64,000 nucleotides of DNA, taken from Bolinopsis microptera (lineage: Eukaryota; Ctenophora; Tentaculata; Lobata; Bolinopsidae). The translations under genes were made by a program, and so were the position numbers. Below, in pieces: positions 37,501-51,339 of the stretch. The number at the start of each line of letters is the position of its first letter. Position 1 is the stretch's first letter. Below the pieces are notes generated by a model. That model worked only from the letters and a program-made list of their open reading frames with translations. It was not told the DNA's origin and searched no databases. The DNA is taken from assembly GCF_026151205.1 (NCBI RefSeq), contig NC_087072.1, positions 7,178,084 through 7,242,083 of the forward strand, given 5' to 3'.

Positions 37501-38499
37501 AGCCTTCTCTTCATCTGCTCCAAGATTATGGAACAATCTTCCTCAAGAAATTACGAAATGTGTAAACATCAAGGACTTTAAGGGAAAACTTAAAGCTCAC
37601 CTGTTTAGAAAGTCCTTTGATTTGTACTGAGTAACTAATCCTTTATTGAAGGTTAAAATTTAATTAAAATGTTTATCTTATAGCAGGTCAATTTCACGCT
37701 TCAAATTAAATTATTTTAGGCTATTAGTTTTCAAGGATTTTTGGGCAACATTTAAGATAATAATCTTTTTTTTTTGCGTTTCACTGTGTCTGCCAACAAA
37801 ATTGTAGTGTAGGTCGGAAAAGGAGGCTCTATCCTGGGACACCAACATTTTTTGGGTTGGCACCCGGGAGAAAGCTACCTTATTCTTTGTATTTTGTCTC
37901 AAGTACTAGAGCATCTTTTTCTTCTCTTTTTTACTGTCTCTACTTTTATGTTGCCCAGATTGTTTGGTATGACTCTATTGGATTTTCAGATATAATCTTT
38001 ATCATCAGTTACTGTTCTGCAGTAAACTTCTTCAATCAATTTTTATTGTATATTGGAAACTTCAGATTGTTTGTATATTTGGAGTCTATAGAATTTCTAT
38101 GGATTTTTTAAGGAATTTTTCTTGAGTTTTTATAGAATTTTTAATATATCAGGGAATTTCATTTTTATAAACCTGATTTTTAAATTTGTTAGGCTGTTGA
38201 GTTTCATACTGCGTTTTCTTGTAGTCATTATCCTTTCCTCTAGTCCTCTGTTAGAAAACCTGCTAACCCTTCTTGGATATCTGCTTGTTAGGTGCATCTG
38301 CCTTATTTAGTCACGTTATATTTTACAGTTTTTATCGCCTGTTTTCTGAACAGTTTCTTGTTCCACCTCCGTCTAAGGCAAAGATGCACACTCTCGTTAA
38401 TTTAAGTATCATTTACAGCTGTGCATAAGGGTTAAATTTAAATTATTTAACCTTTTGGTGCTGTATAGAAATAACATTAATTTATTATTTATTATTATT
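34581..38499 (+). mobile_element. CR1/L2-like LINE, copy 2, 5'-truncated and mutated
   Basis: It has the same family as 23665-28775 with few differences in the coding part. It starts within the end of ORF1 (with a short duplicated segment containing CATGTCCAAACAAGGGCTCA) and ends in (ATT)n. ATCT flanks it (34577-34580 and 38500-38503), and copy A shows the uninterrupted CATCTGTG at about 2348-2355. It splits the SLC35G-like gene. Confidence 0.88.
34801..37630 (+). pseudogene. LINE ORF2, inactive copy
   Basis: It matches the 25217-28036 ORF2 over the whole length but has a TGA in place of TCA at about 35000 (within KSGGG), a two-base gain near 35690 (before APWFDG) and a TAA in place of GAA near 36103. 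The RT part (36113-37630) is still open and retains LDLSAAFDTVDH and YADD. It cannot yield a full ORF2 protein. Confidence 0.85.
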
Positions 38500-40439
38500 A
38501 TCTGTGTTGCAGGATTTGGTTTGTGTGCTGCTCTTCTCCTTTCAAATCGTGGATTGGCCATAGAGAAATCTGGTCCAGGGGTTCTCATCAGAAATTGTGA
38601 TATAGTTGTTGCATATGCTATTCAGGTTGTGTTCTTTTACAGTATTCCTGATGTGCTGAGTGTTTGTGGAGCACTACTGGTAATTTCCAGTGCTGTCATA
38701 GTCACTGCGAACAAGCTGTTCTTCGAGAAATGTTGTAAATACGAGTTATTATTATTCCATTTATAATGTGGTAAACATAATTGGCAGAAATGTTGGTCCC
38801 AAGATTATCGGCCGATGTGAACATGGGGGGGTTGCTGCGATTAAAGAAATATCGCTACTTTCAATTAGCATGTAAGCGTTTTATATTAGGACGTTTTATT
38901 GTTCCAGATTATTAAAATTAGAGCTTTTGGTCCCTAGATAAGTTTTTCATGACTCCATTATTCATCGAACTTGAATATTGCACAATAATTAAATTTAAAT
39001 TATTAGCTATCAAGATTTAATACTAATATTGTACAACATTATTAGTTTTCAACTAGCACATCACATTAGCACACAAATGAAAAATAATCCCAAAAATGTT
39101 CAATCTTCTGGTTGTTTGGATCGCCTATCCTACTTAACGTTATGTTATGAAATGTACGCGAAGGTTTGTTTCTTGCTTGCCGATACCATGGTGTTATATA
39201 CCAAATACACAATATAGTCAAAACCTTCTGTTTTTAATACTATTTGTGTCAGATGATATTTGTACAGAAATTCCCCGAAATTTCCAAGGTTCTAATTATT
39301 ATTAAATCACAAAGAATGAGCTATTGAAAACAGGTAGACGTCAAGCCCAAATTATCAAAATTACACAGATTTTTGTTAATTATTTAGCTACAGCCGTTTT
39401 TAAATAGCGATATCTCCGCAATCCAAAGTTTTTTCCAAGAGTTTGGCCGTGTGTTTCTGAGATCAGCAGCTAATCTATACAGTATACAATGATACCAAAT
39501 ATTTTAAAAATCCTGGATTTAACTAAATCTTTCCGTGTTTTCTGTATTTATTACTTTTTCTAAGGTAAATTTAATAATCTTAGTTTTTTCTGAATTTTTC
39601 GTCTGATAAAAAGTATTGATATAATAAATTGTAACCCACATTTTAATTATAGTTGTATTTATAGATATATTTTTTTACGTTTTTTGAATTTGATTAAAAT
39701 ATTTTTTTAAAAATGAATATGATGTAGTTACTTGAAACTTAAATGTGACAGCAGTCAGCTAATCTTTTTGAAGATTTTAGATTTGCATAAAATTGAATTT
39801 TACTCGATAGAAGCACTGAACCAGAACGTTCTTGAAAACATTTATTTCTAAAATATAACCTTTTATTTTTTTCTTGCAGTCCTTTTTATAACAATAATGA
39901 AGATAATTTTAATGAGGGGTAAAATTATAAGTGATGGTTTTTTGCACCCTTATTAAAATATTCTTTTGTATTGTGATACTTCAGTTAAATTAATGATTGT
40001 TTGGTGATTTTTCAGCTTAAAGGGTGAGTAAATGCGGTTTTACGACACATGTTTAGTGCTCTGTTATCCAAACAGTTTAATTAAGCAACAATTTAGTCGA
40101 AGTTTGAATCTATACTACTTCCTAACACCCACTAGCGCTAAAATAAAAAATGACTTAAGATGTCCAAGCGGGCCCCCTCCCCATTAGCAAGCGGCCAAGC
40201 AGCCTCAAATCCAACTCTGATTTGAACACTTGCACTGTGTTCTTGCTGTGTTTGTGTGTCTGTTACGTTTCTCCAAACTTTTATTGTTTATTTTCTTAGA
40301 TTAATCTTTTATTCTTCCGATTAGCCACAAAACAAATATTTTGCTTGAAGTTTAACAGAAAGTCCATAAATAATATACAATTACACGTCAATGTCACGCA
40401 GTGAACCTCAAAATAAGGAAATTGGTAGCTTCAACAAGC

Positions 40440-41300
40440 CATTATAGTACTAGTCGTTTACCAGTAAAGCTATAGTCGTTACCAGTATGCTAATAGTTGT
40501 TACCGAATAGCTAATAGTCGTACCATATAGCTAATATCGTTTAACCATATGCTAATATCGTTACAGTATAGCTAATAGTATATTACTTATAGTATAGCGA
40601 ATAGTTGTTACTAGTATAGCTAATAGTCGTTACCAGTTAAGCTAATAGTCCGTACCATTATTAGCTAAAAGTGTTAGGACCAGTATAGCTAATAGTCCCG
40701 TTTACAGTATAGCTAATAGTCGTTTACCCGTATAGCTAATAGTTGATACCAGTATAGCTAATAGTCCGTTGACCAGTATACTAATAGCTTACATATAGCT
40801 AATAGTCGTTACCAGTATAGCTAATAGTCGTTACCAGTATAGCAAATAGTTGTCTACCAGTATAGCTAATAGTCGTTACCAGTATAGCATATCGTTACAG
40901 TATAGCTAATAGTGGTTACCAGTATAGATAATAGTCGTTTACCAGTATAGCTAATAGTCCTTACCATATAGCTAATAGTCGTTAACCAGTATAGCTAATA
41001 GTTTCCTTACCAGTATAGCTAATAGTCGGTACAGTTATATCTAATAGTCGTTTTACCATTATAGCTAATAGTTAGTTACCATATAGCTAATAGTCTTTCC
41101 ATATAGCTAATAGTCCGTTACCAGTATAGCTAATAACGTGGTTACCAGTATCGCTAATAGTCGTTACCAGTAGAGCTAATAGTTATACCATATAGCTAAT
41201 AGTTGTTACCAGTATAGCTAATAGTTTATTACCAGTATAGCGAATAGTCGTATACCATAATAGCTAATATCGTTTACAGTATAGCTAATAGTTGTTACCA
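40440..41300. repeat. 22-bp minisatellite, about 38 degraded units (copy B)
   Basis: It has the same unit as 3881-4020 (CCAGTATAGCTAATAGTCGT plus TA), interrupted by many one-base indels. It is much longer than in copy A. Confidence 0.85.
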
Positions 41301-41987
41301 TCAAACACAGTTCAATAGAATAAAATAAGACGGTAACTAAAACGAGAATACGGCAAAATATACATGTTAGGAATGATGAGGGCCAACAGTGAATTTTAAA
41401 TTACATATAACTTAATAATAATAACATGCCGGCAAATTTGACCTAAGTTCTTATGCCGGAAAATCTTATAATAAGAGTACATAACATTTTGAACAAAATT
41501 AGGAAATCTGACGTGCCTAAAATAATCAAAATAAAGCACTATAAATCAATACACAAAGACTGAAATAACACGATAATTAATAGTAGGCAGTAAGAATGGG
41601 GGACCGCTTGATGTTTGACCGGGGGGCGCGAGAGGCGTGAGGGTAGAAGCAAGCGTATATCTTGAAGTAATTTGTGTGATAGAAAGTTCGTTTTTGATGT
41701 ATATAACTTTTGGGCAATCATCTGCCTTCAAGAAGATAAATTTTTATAATAGACGACAGTCAAATCTCACATTTTACACAACCCCTTTAAACATCTTTCG
41801 TACCTTATCTCGTTGGAATTCAGTGCAAAAATTTTTTACGCTATTCAGCTAAAAATCAGTTACAAAATATGACAGCATCTCTAAAAGAATTTCTCACCTG
41901 GTTGGGGAAGTTGCCTTAAATCATAAATCCTTCTAACTTATCATTGTCTAGTATTAGGGTAGTAATATAGCACTAAACGCTGAAAAG

Positions 41988-43848
41988 ATGTTGTTACGAT
42001 CAAAAGTCCGAGAGTTTTTCCTCGCTACTGCCAGTGCTGAATGCCCGCCCCACAAACTACTGCGCTGCCCCAGATCATCCAAGCTCGCTGTAATTATCTG
42101 TTTTAACTTGTTATTATGCTGGTTCACTATAGTCATCTGATTATAAGATATGTCAGACAATTCCAGAATACCCTTATCTCGATCTCCGATAAGTGACGTC
42201 ACTTACGACATTAAAATAACATCAACATAATATCAGCAATCGAGAAAATGGAGTAAGAAATATGAGTGGTGCAAGTCCATAGACACGAAGTTTCTGGCGT
42301 GGCAATGGAGAGATGGCACCCCATCTCTACACGGAGATATGCCCCAGACCAGCATTCAGGGATGAAGACAAAAATCAAATTGGAAGTCTCAAACTGATGC
42401 AATCGACAGGAATGCTAGACAAAACGTAAAAGAAACTTTGCTTGAAGCCGTTCGCGTTATCAGCTCTTAATTCTAAACATAATATCAACGTTTTGTAACC
42501 TTTATTTCTCATCATGTTTATGATAGATAGTAGATACACATAAAACAGATAAGTAAGACTAACAAAGATCTTCCCTCCATTACCACCGTACATGATTAAT
42601 GGTGGCCTAGTTCAGGCATTGTCCCTGTACTTGGCAAAGTATACACTTACGGTCTTGCTCTGCTTCGGGACCCGTTCGTGACAAGTAAAACGCTGCTGCT
42701 GCCATCGAGATCCGATCTCGGAACTGTCCCTGAAGGTAATTGGATCCCAGTGGCCGTTGCAGTGTTATTATAATAATTTCTCTTCGTAAGTTTTTCGTCC
42801 TTATAATGTATATATATACTATATATATATATACTATATTATATATATATTATATTATATATAATATAATATATTATTAATGTATATATATTTATCTCTT
42901 ATGACTGAGTTGAATTAAGCGCACTAAAACACTTTACTCACAGGAAAGAATGCTGTTTCACGTGCGAGGTAAGCCTCTGTTCATCACATCGACCCAGGCT
43001 GAGATTGACAAGTCAACGGCCGCAAATGTGTCCCAAATGCGAGACCCTCAAACTGATGCCGAGAGGTAATGTTAATTGTTTATGGACTTATTTTTTAAAA
43101 GGGCTATTTTCGTGTTTTGTAGCTGTCTTGAGCTATTAGTGCACAATCACTCAGGGCTTCAATTAATAATTAAGGGGCCGGACCTGGCTGGGAGTCTGAA
43201 TTTAAGAGCTACAGACAAATTGATTGGATTTTCATGACATTTCTCAGAGAGAAGGATGATTTTCTATAATTTTAAATTTAAGCGTTATAAGCACCAATAC
43301 CCCTACCAAAATCATAACAAATAAATCATTTGATGCATAACCCAACACAAAGTAAGGGATTGGCGGTACACCTATTCTCTATTACTAAAACCCGTGTATT
43401 GTCAGGTGTGGTGAAACGAGAATTTTCTAATCTTCTGGAGTGTGTACACAGCTGGGTTGTGGTTCCCATCTCTCATGCTGGGATTGAAGATATTACTGCC
43501 TTGTCATGTGCTCATTACGACACCATTGTGAATTATAAGAAGGTCGATCTTGTGATTGTTTTTATGCCGTAAAAATAGTGAACGTGTTATTTTTTATCCG
43601 TTATCTTGCCAGGTGCTTAATATGTACAGTAATTTTACCAATTTGTAACACAACTAGCCCAATACTTAGAAAGTACAGTCGTTTGATCACAATCTGTGTA
43701 AACCAGCAAAATAAAAAACGTTTACTCATACCACTGTTTTTTTTCAGATGCGCCCGAATAAAGAATGGACCAGCGCCCCTCAATTTAGAGGTTCCAAAAC
43801 ACGAATTCATCACGAAGATATAGTGTAACATCGGTAAAGAAGATAATA
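41988..43848 (+). pseudogene. UQCRFS1: UQCRFS1 copy B, all exons frame-broken
   Basis: All six exons of the Rieske gene can be found in order, but nearly every one carries small indels; exon 2, for example, has lost a G in GAGAAAGATGG, and the CTHLGC exon has several shifts. Splice sites are mostly kept. Because substitutions are rare, I think this is a mis-sequenced allele rather than a genuine pseudogene. Confidence 0.8.
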
Positions 43849-44398
43849 AAGACGCTCCCGTTCTTTATTTTCGCTTTTTTAAACTACTAAAGCTCAAATC
43901 TACCTGAGGCCCGACCCTATACATGGAAGATTTCGGAGAACTTATTTTGAGATTTTTTTAGTATGATTCCCGCGACAGAGTTCTTGTTTCCTTACGTGGC
44001 CTAACTGACAAATGAAATGGAATTATTGATTAACTTTAATTCGGAAATAGATTGTGATTGTACATTATACTGCGGAATTTTCAGTTTTGTACATTGGAAA
44101 ACTTCGTCCATCAATTTGTTATTAAAAGACACATAGCACGGTTCCCAGAGACTCATTTGTCATGAAATCAAATCAATCAAATGATTAAGACATATCTCAA
44201 GAGTCAATAAATATCTGTAAAACTGTAAGAATAATGGAGTGAAATAGCAATCAATATTTATTAGTTACGTTAGACGAGTTCGTAATCATGTAATGAACCT
44301 ATTTTTCAAAAGAGTGATATCTTGAAAAAATACATTTGTGCTTGTTCTTCTTTTCCTAATAATTACACCTCAGTTACAATAGGAACACAACTGCTGTT

Positions 44399-45093
44399 TT
44401 AAACATATCTCCATCCATGTCCACATAGTTGTGAAAGAATAGTCCGGAATTGCTCACTTCCGCGTAGGCCGCAAAAGACAACGATAAGTCGAAAAATGTG
44501 ACACTGTTGCGATCCTTATAAGTGGGCGTCCATCAGTTTCTTACAGCGCGGCTCACCCACAAGCGCCCGGCAACAGCCAACGAGCTATACCTTCCAAATT
44601 GCGATCCGGCGTAGGTGGTCCTCTCCAGGTTTGTCCTCGGTGTCATTTGATATGCCGCCCTCACCGCCTACGTGGTAAGTCGGACGAATAGATCTCGTTC
44701 TGTTGATCTGAACAAAACCCTTGTTCTCCTTCATCTGTGATATTCCAACACTGTTCAGCGCTCACTACCTCTTGCATAGGTTCAAGGTGTCTGTTGACTA
44801 ATGGGCTCGATCCTCAGTAGAAGTACCTTCAATTTTATCCTTGTTACGAAAACGTTTTTGCAAAAATGCACTTAATTTATCTTACTTTTCATCATAGAAG
44901 TCCTATCAATCCATACACCAATACCGATAACCGGCACTTTTTAAGGTAAGCTTGTCTTGTCTGACCGGAGCAGATAATCCTTCCAGTAATTTTACATGAC
45001 TACTTTCTTCGTAAATGTCATTAAAATGTTGTGTCAGAAGAATCCCCAATCAAAATAAACTATCATCTCATCATAAATAATGTGCACCATTAT
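44399..45093 (-). pseudogene. Copy B of the unidentified two-exon minus-strand gene
   Basis: It corresponds to 7102-7786 with the same exon order and splice sites but multiple indels, so no long frame survives. The copy B region just upstream (45206-45640) lacks the MITEs and macrosatellite found in copy A. Confidence 0.7.
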
Positions 45094-46541
45094 TCACGTC
45101 TAACCTTGTTTTGCGTAAATGCAACAAACTCATATTATCGCTTAGGCTCATCAAACCAGGAACAACCAAATGTACCTAAAATTCGTTGTCAAGCACAATC
45201 GCTTCAAATAATATGTAGTTTTGATTTCACCAGCTCAATCACCGATTTTTTACATAACGTAACGACTGGCATTTAACTTTTTCTTATATAAATACTTATT
45301 GATAGTAAACCAGCCCCTAATTAATAATGACTGATCATTTTCTAGATAGAGCTGCTATAAGAAGGGGCAACAAAAACACATCGGGTCATAATCATGTTAG
45401 ATATTACGTTCGAGAAAACTGGAATTTGTCATGATGAAAACATGGTGACAATCCTCTATTTGATAATGAACGTGACCAGTATTATATTTGATCGTAACTA
45501 TTAACTGGATAGGGGAAGCCCGTCGCGTCCGCGTCATATAGTCGGAACTCTTGCGACAGTCTCAATAATTGGATAATAAAAATTACGCACATTATGATTT
45601 GATGAGGCTAAATAGTTCTGTAAATGATACGGAATTAAACTGCAATTTATCATGATACTAAAATGTTATGTTAACCTCGACCAATATGTAATTAGATATA
45701 AGCCATAGAGTGACCAATTTGGTTAACTCGTCCCCTTGAAACCTATAAAGTAAAATAAACTCATTTTCAGGGGTTAACTGAAAACTATAAGTTCAAGCAT
45801 AATTACCTACGCATAAAGCAGCAATCTCCCATTTGTTATCAGCTGACCTGTTATAGTATTACTATAACAGTTAAACTATATCAAAGTCAGGAAGCCCTGG
45901 CTTTTAACCTGATTTATTTGTGGAGTAAATTTTCGTCAGTTCAGAAGAAATTAGAATTAAGAAAAAAAATTGTAAACCGATATTTAATTCACGCCTTTAA
46001 ATTAAACAAGATTTCGTTTTTAATTGAGCATCCGGCTTAACGTAATATTGTATAATCATGTCGACTAACAATTACAAGATGGATCAAAATTAACACAACG
46101 TACAGATGGCCCACGTCGATATACCCGACTCCTAATTATTCGAAACATAAAAACTGTGTGAGTCAACCTACCAAATATTTACAAAACTATTTTTCAATGT
46201 TGCAGTCGTTTTCATTTAACGATCAATCGAGAAGCACAAAAAGATCAATAAAACGCTCGCCATGTGCTCTAGCTGTCGAATTGATCACGTGAAAAACACA
46301 ATTAGTTTTAATGGCATTGAGCGTAAACAGAGACAAGTAGCTTTTCAAATAACTCCAAAAAAAATCAAAACCAACTCATTTAATCTGACATTATAACAGA
46401 AAGTCTACGGCGCAATTTAGAAGCATCAATAGAACACAGATGTCATTGACTTTTAACCAGTTTTTAATTTTAGTCTATATCTGTATGGGACGGTTGCTGG
46501 TACTGTAGAGTGAGATGTATGAGATTATTTCGATCAGAGCT

Positions 46542-49500
46542 TTCAATCTGAATCGCTATCAGAATTTCCAAGAAATCTTTCCAAACAGACACTGAGGTGT
46601 ATAACTGTCAACACCTGATTTTACTCAATAAAACATTATGGTACTATGAAAAATTACATAGTTTCTGACGAGAAAAAGCTATGAATATGGTTGAAAAATT
46701 CAAGATCTTAAGTACCTGAATGACAGTAGCAACAGATTTAATGCACTGAATTTCGTTGTCCCTCCCCGCACTGCTCTGCCTACTGCCCTAATTGATTTCA
46801 CGGAGCCACTACCTGATGGGGTCACAGTTAGCACTATCGGATATTTTAAAACAGACAGTATACTAAATAAATGTTGTATGTGAGAAATGGTGCATTGAGA
46901 AATAACGTACAAATTAGATGATTCACGCATGCCTGGATTATTTACGGTTTGGTTTTCCGAATTGTCTACTTACACTAGATTCACAAGAAACTGAGCATTC
47001 CTTTACGATCTAGAGGATTACATCTTGAAGCCTACATATTTTAAGATCCTGGTGGACAAAAACTGTGTTATCAAATGAGACCTCCGTTTTTAAATCACGA
47101 TGATTCTTAGTGATTGTACATTATAATTAATAGAAAATTTAGTTATATCCAAAATGATTTTTCCTTATTATAAAGATACTCAATCCCAATACCAAAGTCA
47201 CCTCATAATCCTCTCTCTCTAGGATTGAAGACCATAAGATGGTGAAGGTAGATGTACGTCGTACAGTGGCTATCATCATAGGACGCTGCTAGTCGCAATG
47301 CGTTCGTCATCCCTAGTGCACAACAGATTGATGAACTACAGGTTTGGCGATATTATCTACCTAATTGATCTGATATTTCGCCTTAACCTTTTAAATTTTA
47401 ATTTTTCATTGTCACCAATTCTAATTAAAACTGAAAGTTTGAGATGAAATTAAGTATACCTGCAATGATGAGGTCTGTCTCGCTGATCAGTCAGGTCCAT
47501 ATGTAGTCATGGCGCAGGAACAAACTCGCCGATCTGACCCGTAGTCACTGAAATTGGTATTCCAGGTACTTTTGTTTTTCGTTCAGTAATCTCCAGTTTT
47601 CACCGAACTGACCAACATATCCCTCAACGATATCTTTCTATTGTTTAATACAAATAGCCAGTGGCAACACAGCTGTGTTGAATTTTTTTCTTACCTGTCA
47701 TGATATAGACCCTTTGTTAGGTGTGAATTTTAATTATGTCACGATGGAACCATTATCAATCTTTAAGGAACCGCTGCATGTCCGGTTCCCCGTTCCTCAT
47801 CATTTGTCGAAATGAATCTAAAGGGGAACTGGTGATTGAATCTCTTAAAACTTAATATTTTAAAACTTCAACTCAATTTTTGCAGTGTATTTGCACTTAA
47901 ACTTTAAGGTTTTAACTGAGTTGATTGATCAAAGTCTGACCTGTTTTCACAATGAAAGAAAGTTGTAGGGCAAATCTATTCCTGAAATAAATCCAAGTTT
48001 AGAGTGCTAGCAATTTGTGTAATTATAATCGACAATTTATATGATTGAAAATGTCTTTGCTTCTTTAAACCTTTGTAGTCCATCAACAGAACTAAACTAA
48101 TATCCGACTTCACTCACTGTATTTTCCAAAGGAAGCGTTGTCTTAGCACAACCATCTGTGACAATGCGTCTTTATTGATTTGGTGGTTTCTCATAGTAAC
48201 CCCGACTTTGATCATCGTCCCTCATCAGCATCTCCGTTTCTCTCCGTTTCAGCTTCTGTAGCGGCCTCCGTTGCTGTCAGGTTGTCGCTGATGTTTCCGG
48301 CAGCGGCTCAGTTTCAGCTTCTTCTGTTGTATTTTGTGCTAAGGCTTCTGTTAGATTCGTTACAGATGGTTCTGGGTCCTCTACTTGCCTCTTCCTCTAC
48401 TGCCTCTTCTTCTTCCTCTGCAGCCTCGTCTTCTTCTGCGTCTCCTCTTCTCAACTCCCGCTTTCTTCTTTCTCAACCTCTTCTTCAACTTCCGCTTCTC
48501 CGATTTCACTTCGTGAAGGTGAAGACGCTTGGTGTTTCGGGCCACTGAAAATAGTCAATAAGTTTGGTGCTTTACAATACATATTATGTAAGTAACTCTC
48601 GAGCTCCTGATCACGAAAGTAAAAATAAGTAGACTGCATTTTTATATCATAGGTGAACTGTGAACTGGTGAAGTAGTAGGCATAATATAGCTGTGAAAAA
48701 ATCAATATGGTAGCCTACCTTCGACGGGGCCAACTGGTGAACTGTCGATCATGATACCATCGTATTCTGTACTGGCAATGTTCTTACCAAATGTTGTCAT
48801 ACAGACCGTCATGTTCTGGCCAGTATCTGTGGGTACTCTGACGGACTGACTATCCCCTGAGATTAAGCCGGGTCAGGCTCTGTATAAGTTCATTTTTATA
48901 TCATTGTGCCGCAAAAAAGAAAAAACAGGAAACAGCCCGACTGATCCAATCTTAGACAAAATACTGACCTGAAGGGTGCACGTTGATCGGATCCATAGAC
49001 TGCTGTTCTACGACCATCTTCCAGAAGTGACGTTAGTATGTGGTAAAGGAGTCTGAGCACAATGTACACTCACTGTCCCTTCCAAGCCGTTTAGGTAGCG
49101 TGCGTTGTAGAAATCATCTAGGGGATCGGCACTTTGCCGAGACTTTACACGTGATAATGTCGTACGGGACTTAATCCCCTGATAAAAACATGGTTCATGT
49201 GTCCTGCAGTGAGAAACCTAATTGACTATCAGATTTATTTAGATTATAAGTTCCGAAAATGGTTACTATGGTACTAAGGTTACTAGGTACTATGGTTACT
49301 ATACTTGCCCCCGCTTTGTTTTTCTTCCTGTTGTAAGTTGCCAGAGCAATGGGATTTTTGTTGCATCGAGTCGTGCATGGGAATTAAATTGAACTCTGGC
49401 TTCCACCTTGCTATACCACCGTTGTAAATATATCCGCCTGGGTTCACGTGTTGTCTGTGTCTGTTTAAGTTTTTCAAATTTATACACAAATAACTTATAA

Positions 49501-50507
49501 GGATTGCAAATTATTCAATGCCATGATGAGGATATTAAATATGCAATCCTTGAAAGAGGATATGATTTACTAATGTATTAATTATTTAAACATTAATAGT
49601 CACATACCCTTTTTGAGAACTCGTCATACATGACTGGCAGGCTGACTATCGGCTTTCTAATGGGCTCCGCAATATGTCTGCACTGACGCGAGTTTCCTCC
49701 TAGAAAAAAAAACTGTGATTGTCATTTGGAATATGTTACTGTCTTTTACACTAGTAATTCATTTGGATTCTGCTGCGTTATGTTTACTTTTTGTGTTTGA
49801 TCGTCTAATATAGGTTAAATGAAACTGAACTTTCCCTCCTACCTTTGAACCTCCGCGCCTTCTAGTGAGGTACAGATGATAAGAAACATTATGAAGGTGA
49901 CTACTCCCAATGCCAGCACTGCTATGAAAAGTATGTAGATCCCTGTTTCCTATCTGAAATAAAGGGTTTTAGTTTAGAGTTGGTATTTCAGTTCACGTAG
50001 TTTTACAGAGTGAGCATACTCTAGGAAGTATGTGATTGATTGATCGTGTTGTAAAAGTTGGGAAAATTGAAAACACTGAACACTTACGTAAGAAACTGAT
50101 ACATTGTCACATGTAGGCCAGTTCAGAACACCGTTATTGCAGGTCAACTGAAAATATAGATTAAAAACCACCGTTTTTATATTTGATTTTATGAAGCGCT
50201 CTGAAATCAATGTCCGAACCCGTGGTCCATCACAGTTGCATTACAGTTTATTAGATTACGGAGAAATTGCAGAAAGTAAAATTTTCTCATAACTAAAAAT
50301 AACTTTTAACAAATAATTTTAAAATTGCTAAATAAATAAAAACATACGTGTGATAAATGAATAAAGTCACACCAACGACAGTAGTCTTGTTCTCGTGTAC
50401 GAGCTGTTCGTTTGTGGTGACAGTTGGTATAACATCACGTTATCAGGTACTTTGTCGAGGTACACGTCGCGTAGCAGTGGGGAGCCTTCCTTCAGAACAC
50501 TTGTACC
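46542..50507 (-). pseudogene. RPTP copy B, cytoplasmic and membrane exons with indels
   Basis: The exons match 12842-16770 in order. The acidic-repeat exon (about 48120-48545), membrane exon (about 49850-49960) and sushi exons are recognisable but shifted. At the catalytic loop copy B reads AGT GAC TAC GGG TCA GAT CGG, so the Cys-to-Ser change is shared, while the Arg position is CGG here and TGG in copy A. Confidence 0.75.
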
Positions 50508-50517
50508 TGGGAGTCGT

Positions 50518-51065
50518 AACTAGGGTACTGGTATAAACTAGGTACTGGTATCTAGTACTGGTAACTATGGTACTTGTAACTAGATAACTGGTAACTAGGG
50601 TACGGGAACTAGGGTACTGGTAACTAGGGAGTTGTAACTAGGGTAACTGGTAACTAAGGTCTGGAACAAGGGTACTGGTAACTAGGGTACTGGTACAGGG
50701 TACTGGTATACATGGGTACTGGAACTAGGAACTGGTAACAAGGGTAGTGAAACTAGGATACTGGTAACTAGGTTACTGGTAACCTAGGTAATGGTAACTA
50801 GGGAGTACTGGTAACTAGGGTTACTGTACCTAGGGTACTGTAACTAGGTACTGTAACTAGGTACTGGTAAATAGGGAACTGGAACTAGGGTACTGGAACT
50901 AGGGTACTGGTAACTAGGGACGGTAACTAGGGTACTGGAAACTAGGGTACAGGTCACTAGGGTACTGGTAACTAGGAATTGGTAACTAGGGTACAGGAAC
51001 TAGGGTACTGGTAACTAGGGTACTGGTATCTAGGGGACTGGTAACTAGGTACTGGTAACTAGGGT
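50518..51065. repeat. 15-bp minisatellite (copy B), degraded
   Basis: It is the same GGTAACTAGGGTACT array as 16781-17345, of about the same length but broken by many one-base deletions. Confidence 0.9.
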
Positions 51066-51339
51066 GCTTGTGATTACGGTGTGTAAATATGTATAAATGT
51101 AGATGTACAAGTGTAGGTGTATACTGTATATGTGTATAAAGGACGTTGAGGTAAGAGATGTGTATATTTATAAATAAAGTGCAAGAAAACTGCGTCTGTG
51201 TGAAACTTTTACGTAAAATGATGCAATAATCCCTCAATCAAAACCCAGTGTTACACGCTGCTACTGGAAACTTATTATACATTCCCATCTTCAACATCCT
51301 CACAGTCACCCAGTTCCCAAACATCAGAACGTCACTCAC

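Larger units (their letters stand above)
23369..38766 (+). pseudogene. SLC35G/EamA-like transporter, copy B, split by two insertions
   Basis: The pieces are 23369-23549, 33917-34580 and 38500-38766. The first is the hydrophilic leader. The middle carries LTRAFFGAIGG and KEKLSIFTPVALFIGLTGVV and goes on in frame through VPDGIIFQLIYEDKFVLPGC. The last has RNCDIVVAYAIQVVFFYSIP and ANKLFFEKCCKYE. A foldback transposon splits piece one from two, and a truncated LINE splits two from three with an ATCT duplication. There is also an in-frame TGA near 33990 and one extra T near 34155. Where copy A is broken (2272, 2452), copy B is in frame. Confidence 0.6.
22315..51181. repeat. Large direct duplication, copy B, with nested insertions
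   Basis: This is the partner of 543-17464. Without insertions the order is: retroelement tail, SLC35G-like gene, UQCRFS1, unknown gene, RPTP. The insertions peculiar to B are a 102-bp MITE (22474-22575), the 10.4-kb foldback nest (23550-33916) and a 3.9-kb LINE (34581-38499). From about 38750 to 51181 the sequence has a single-base indel every few tens of bases; before and after that it is clean. Confidence 0.85.
38750..51181. other. Indel-dense part of copy B (suspected uncorrected long-read sequence)
   Basis: Aligned to 2602-17464, this stretch differs mainly by loss or gain of single bases, often in short homopolymers, at similar rates in exons, introns, minisatellites and intergenic DNA. 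Substitutions are fewer. Sequence before about 38750 and after 51181 shows no such pattern. This is the error profile of raw long reads used for gap filling, not that of neutral decay. Confidence 0.75.
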
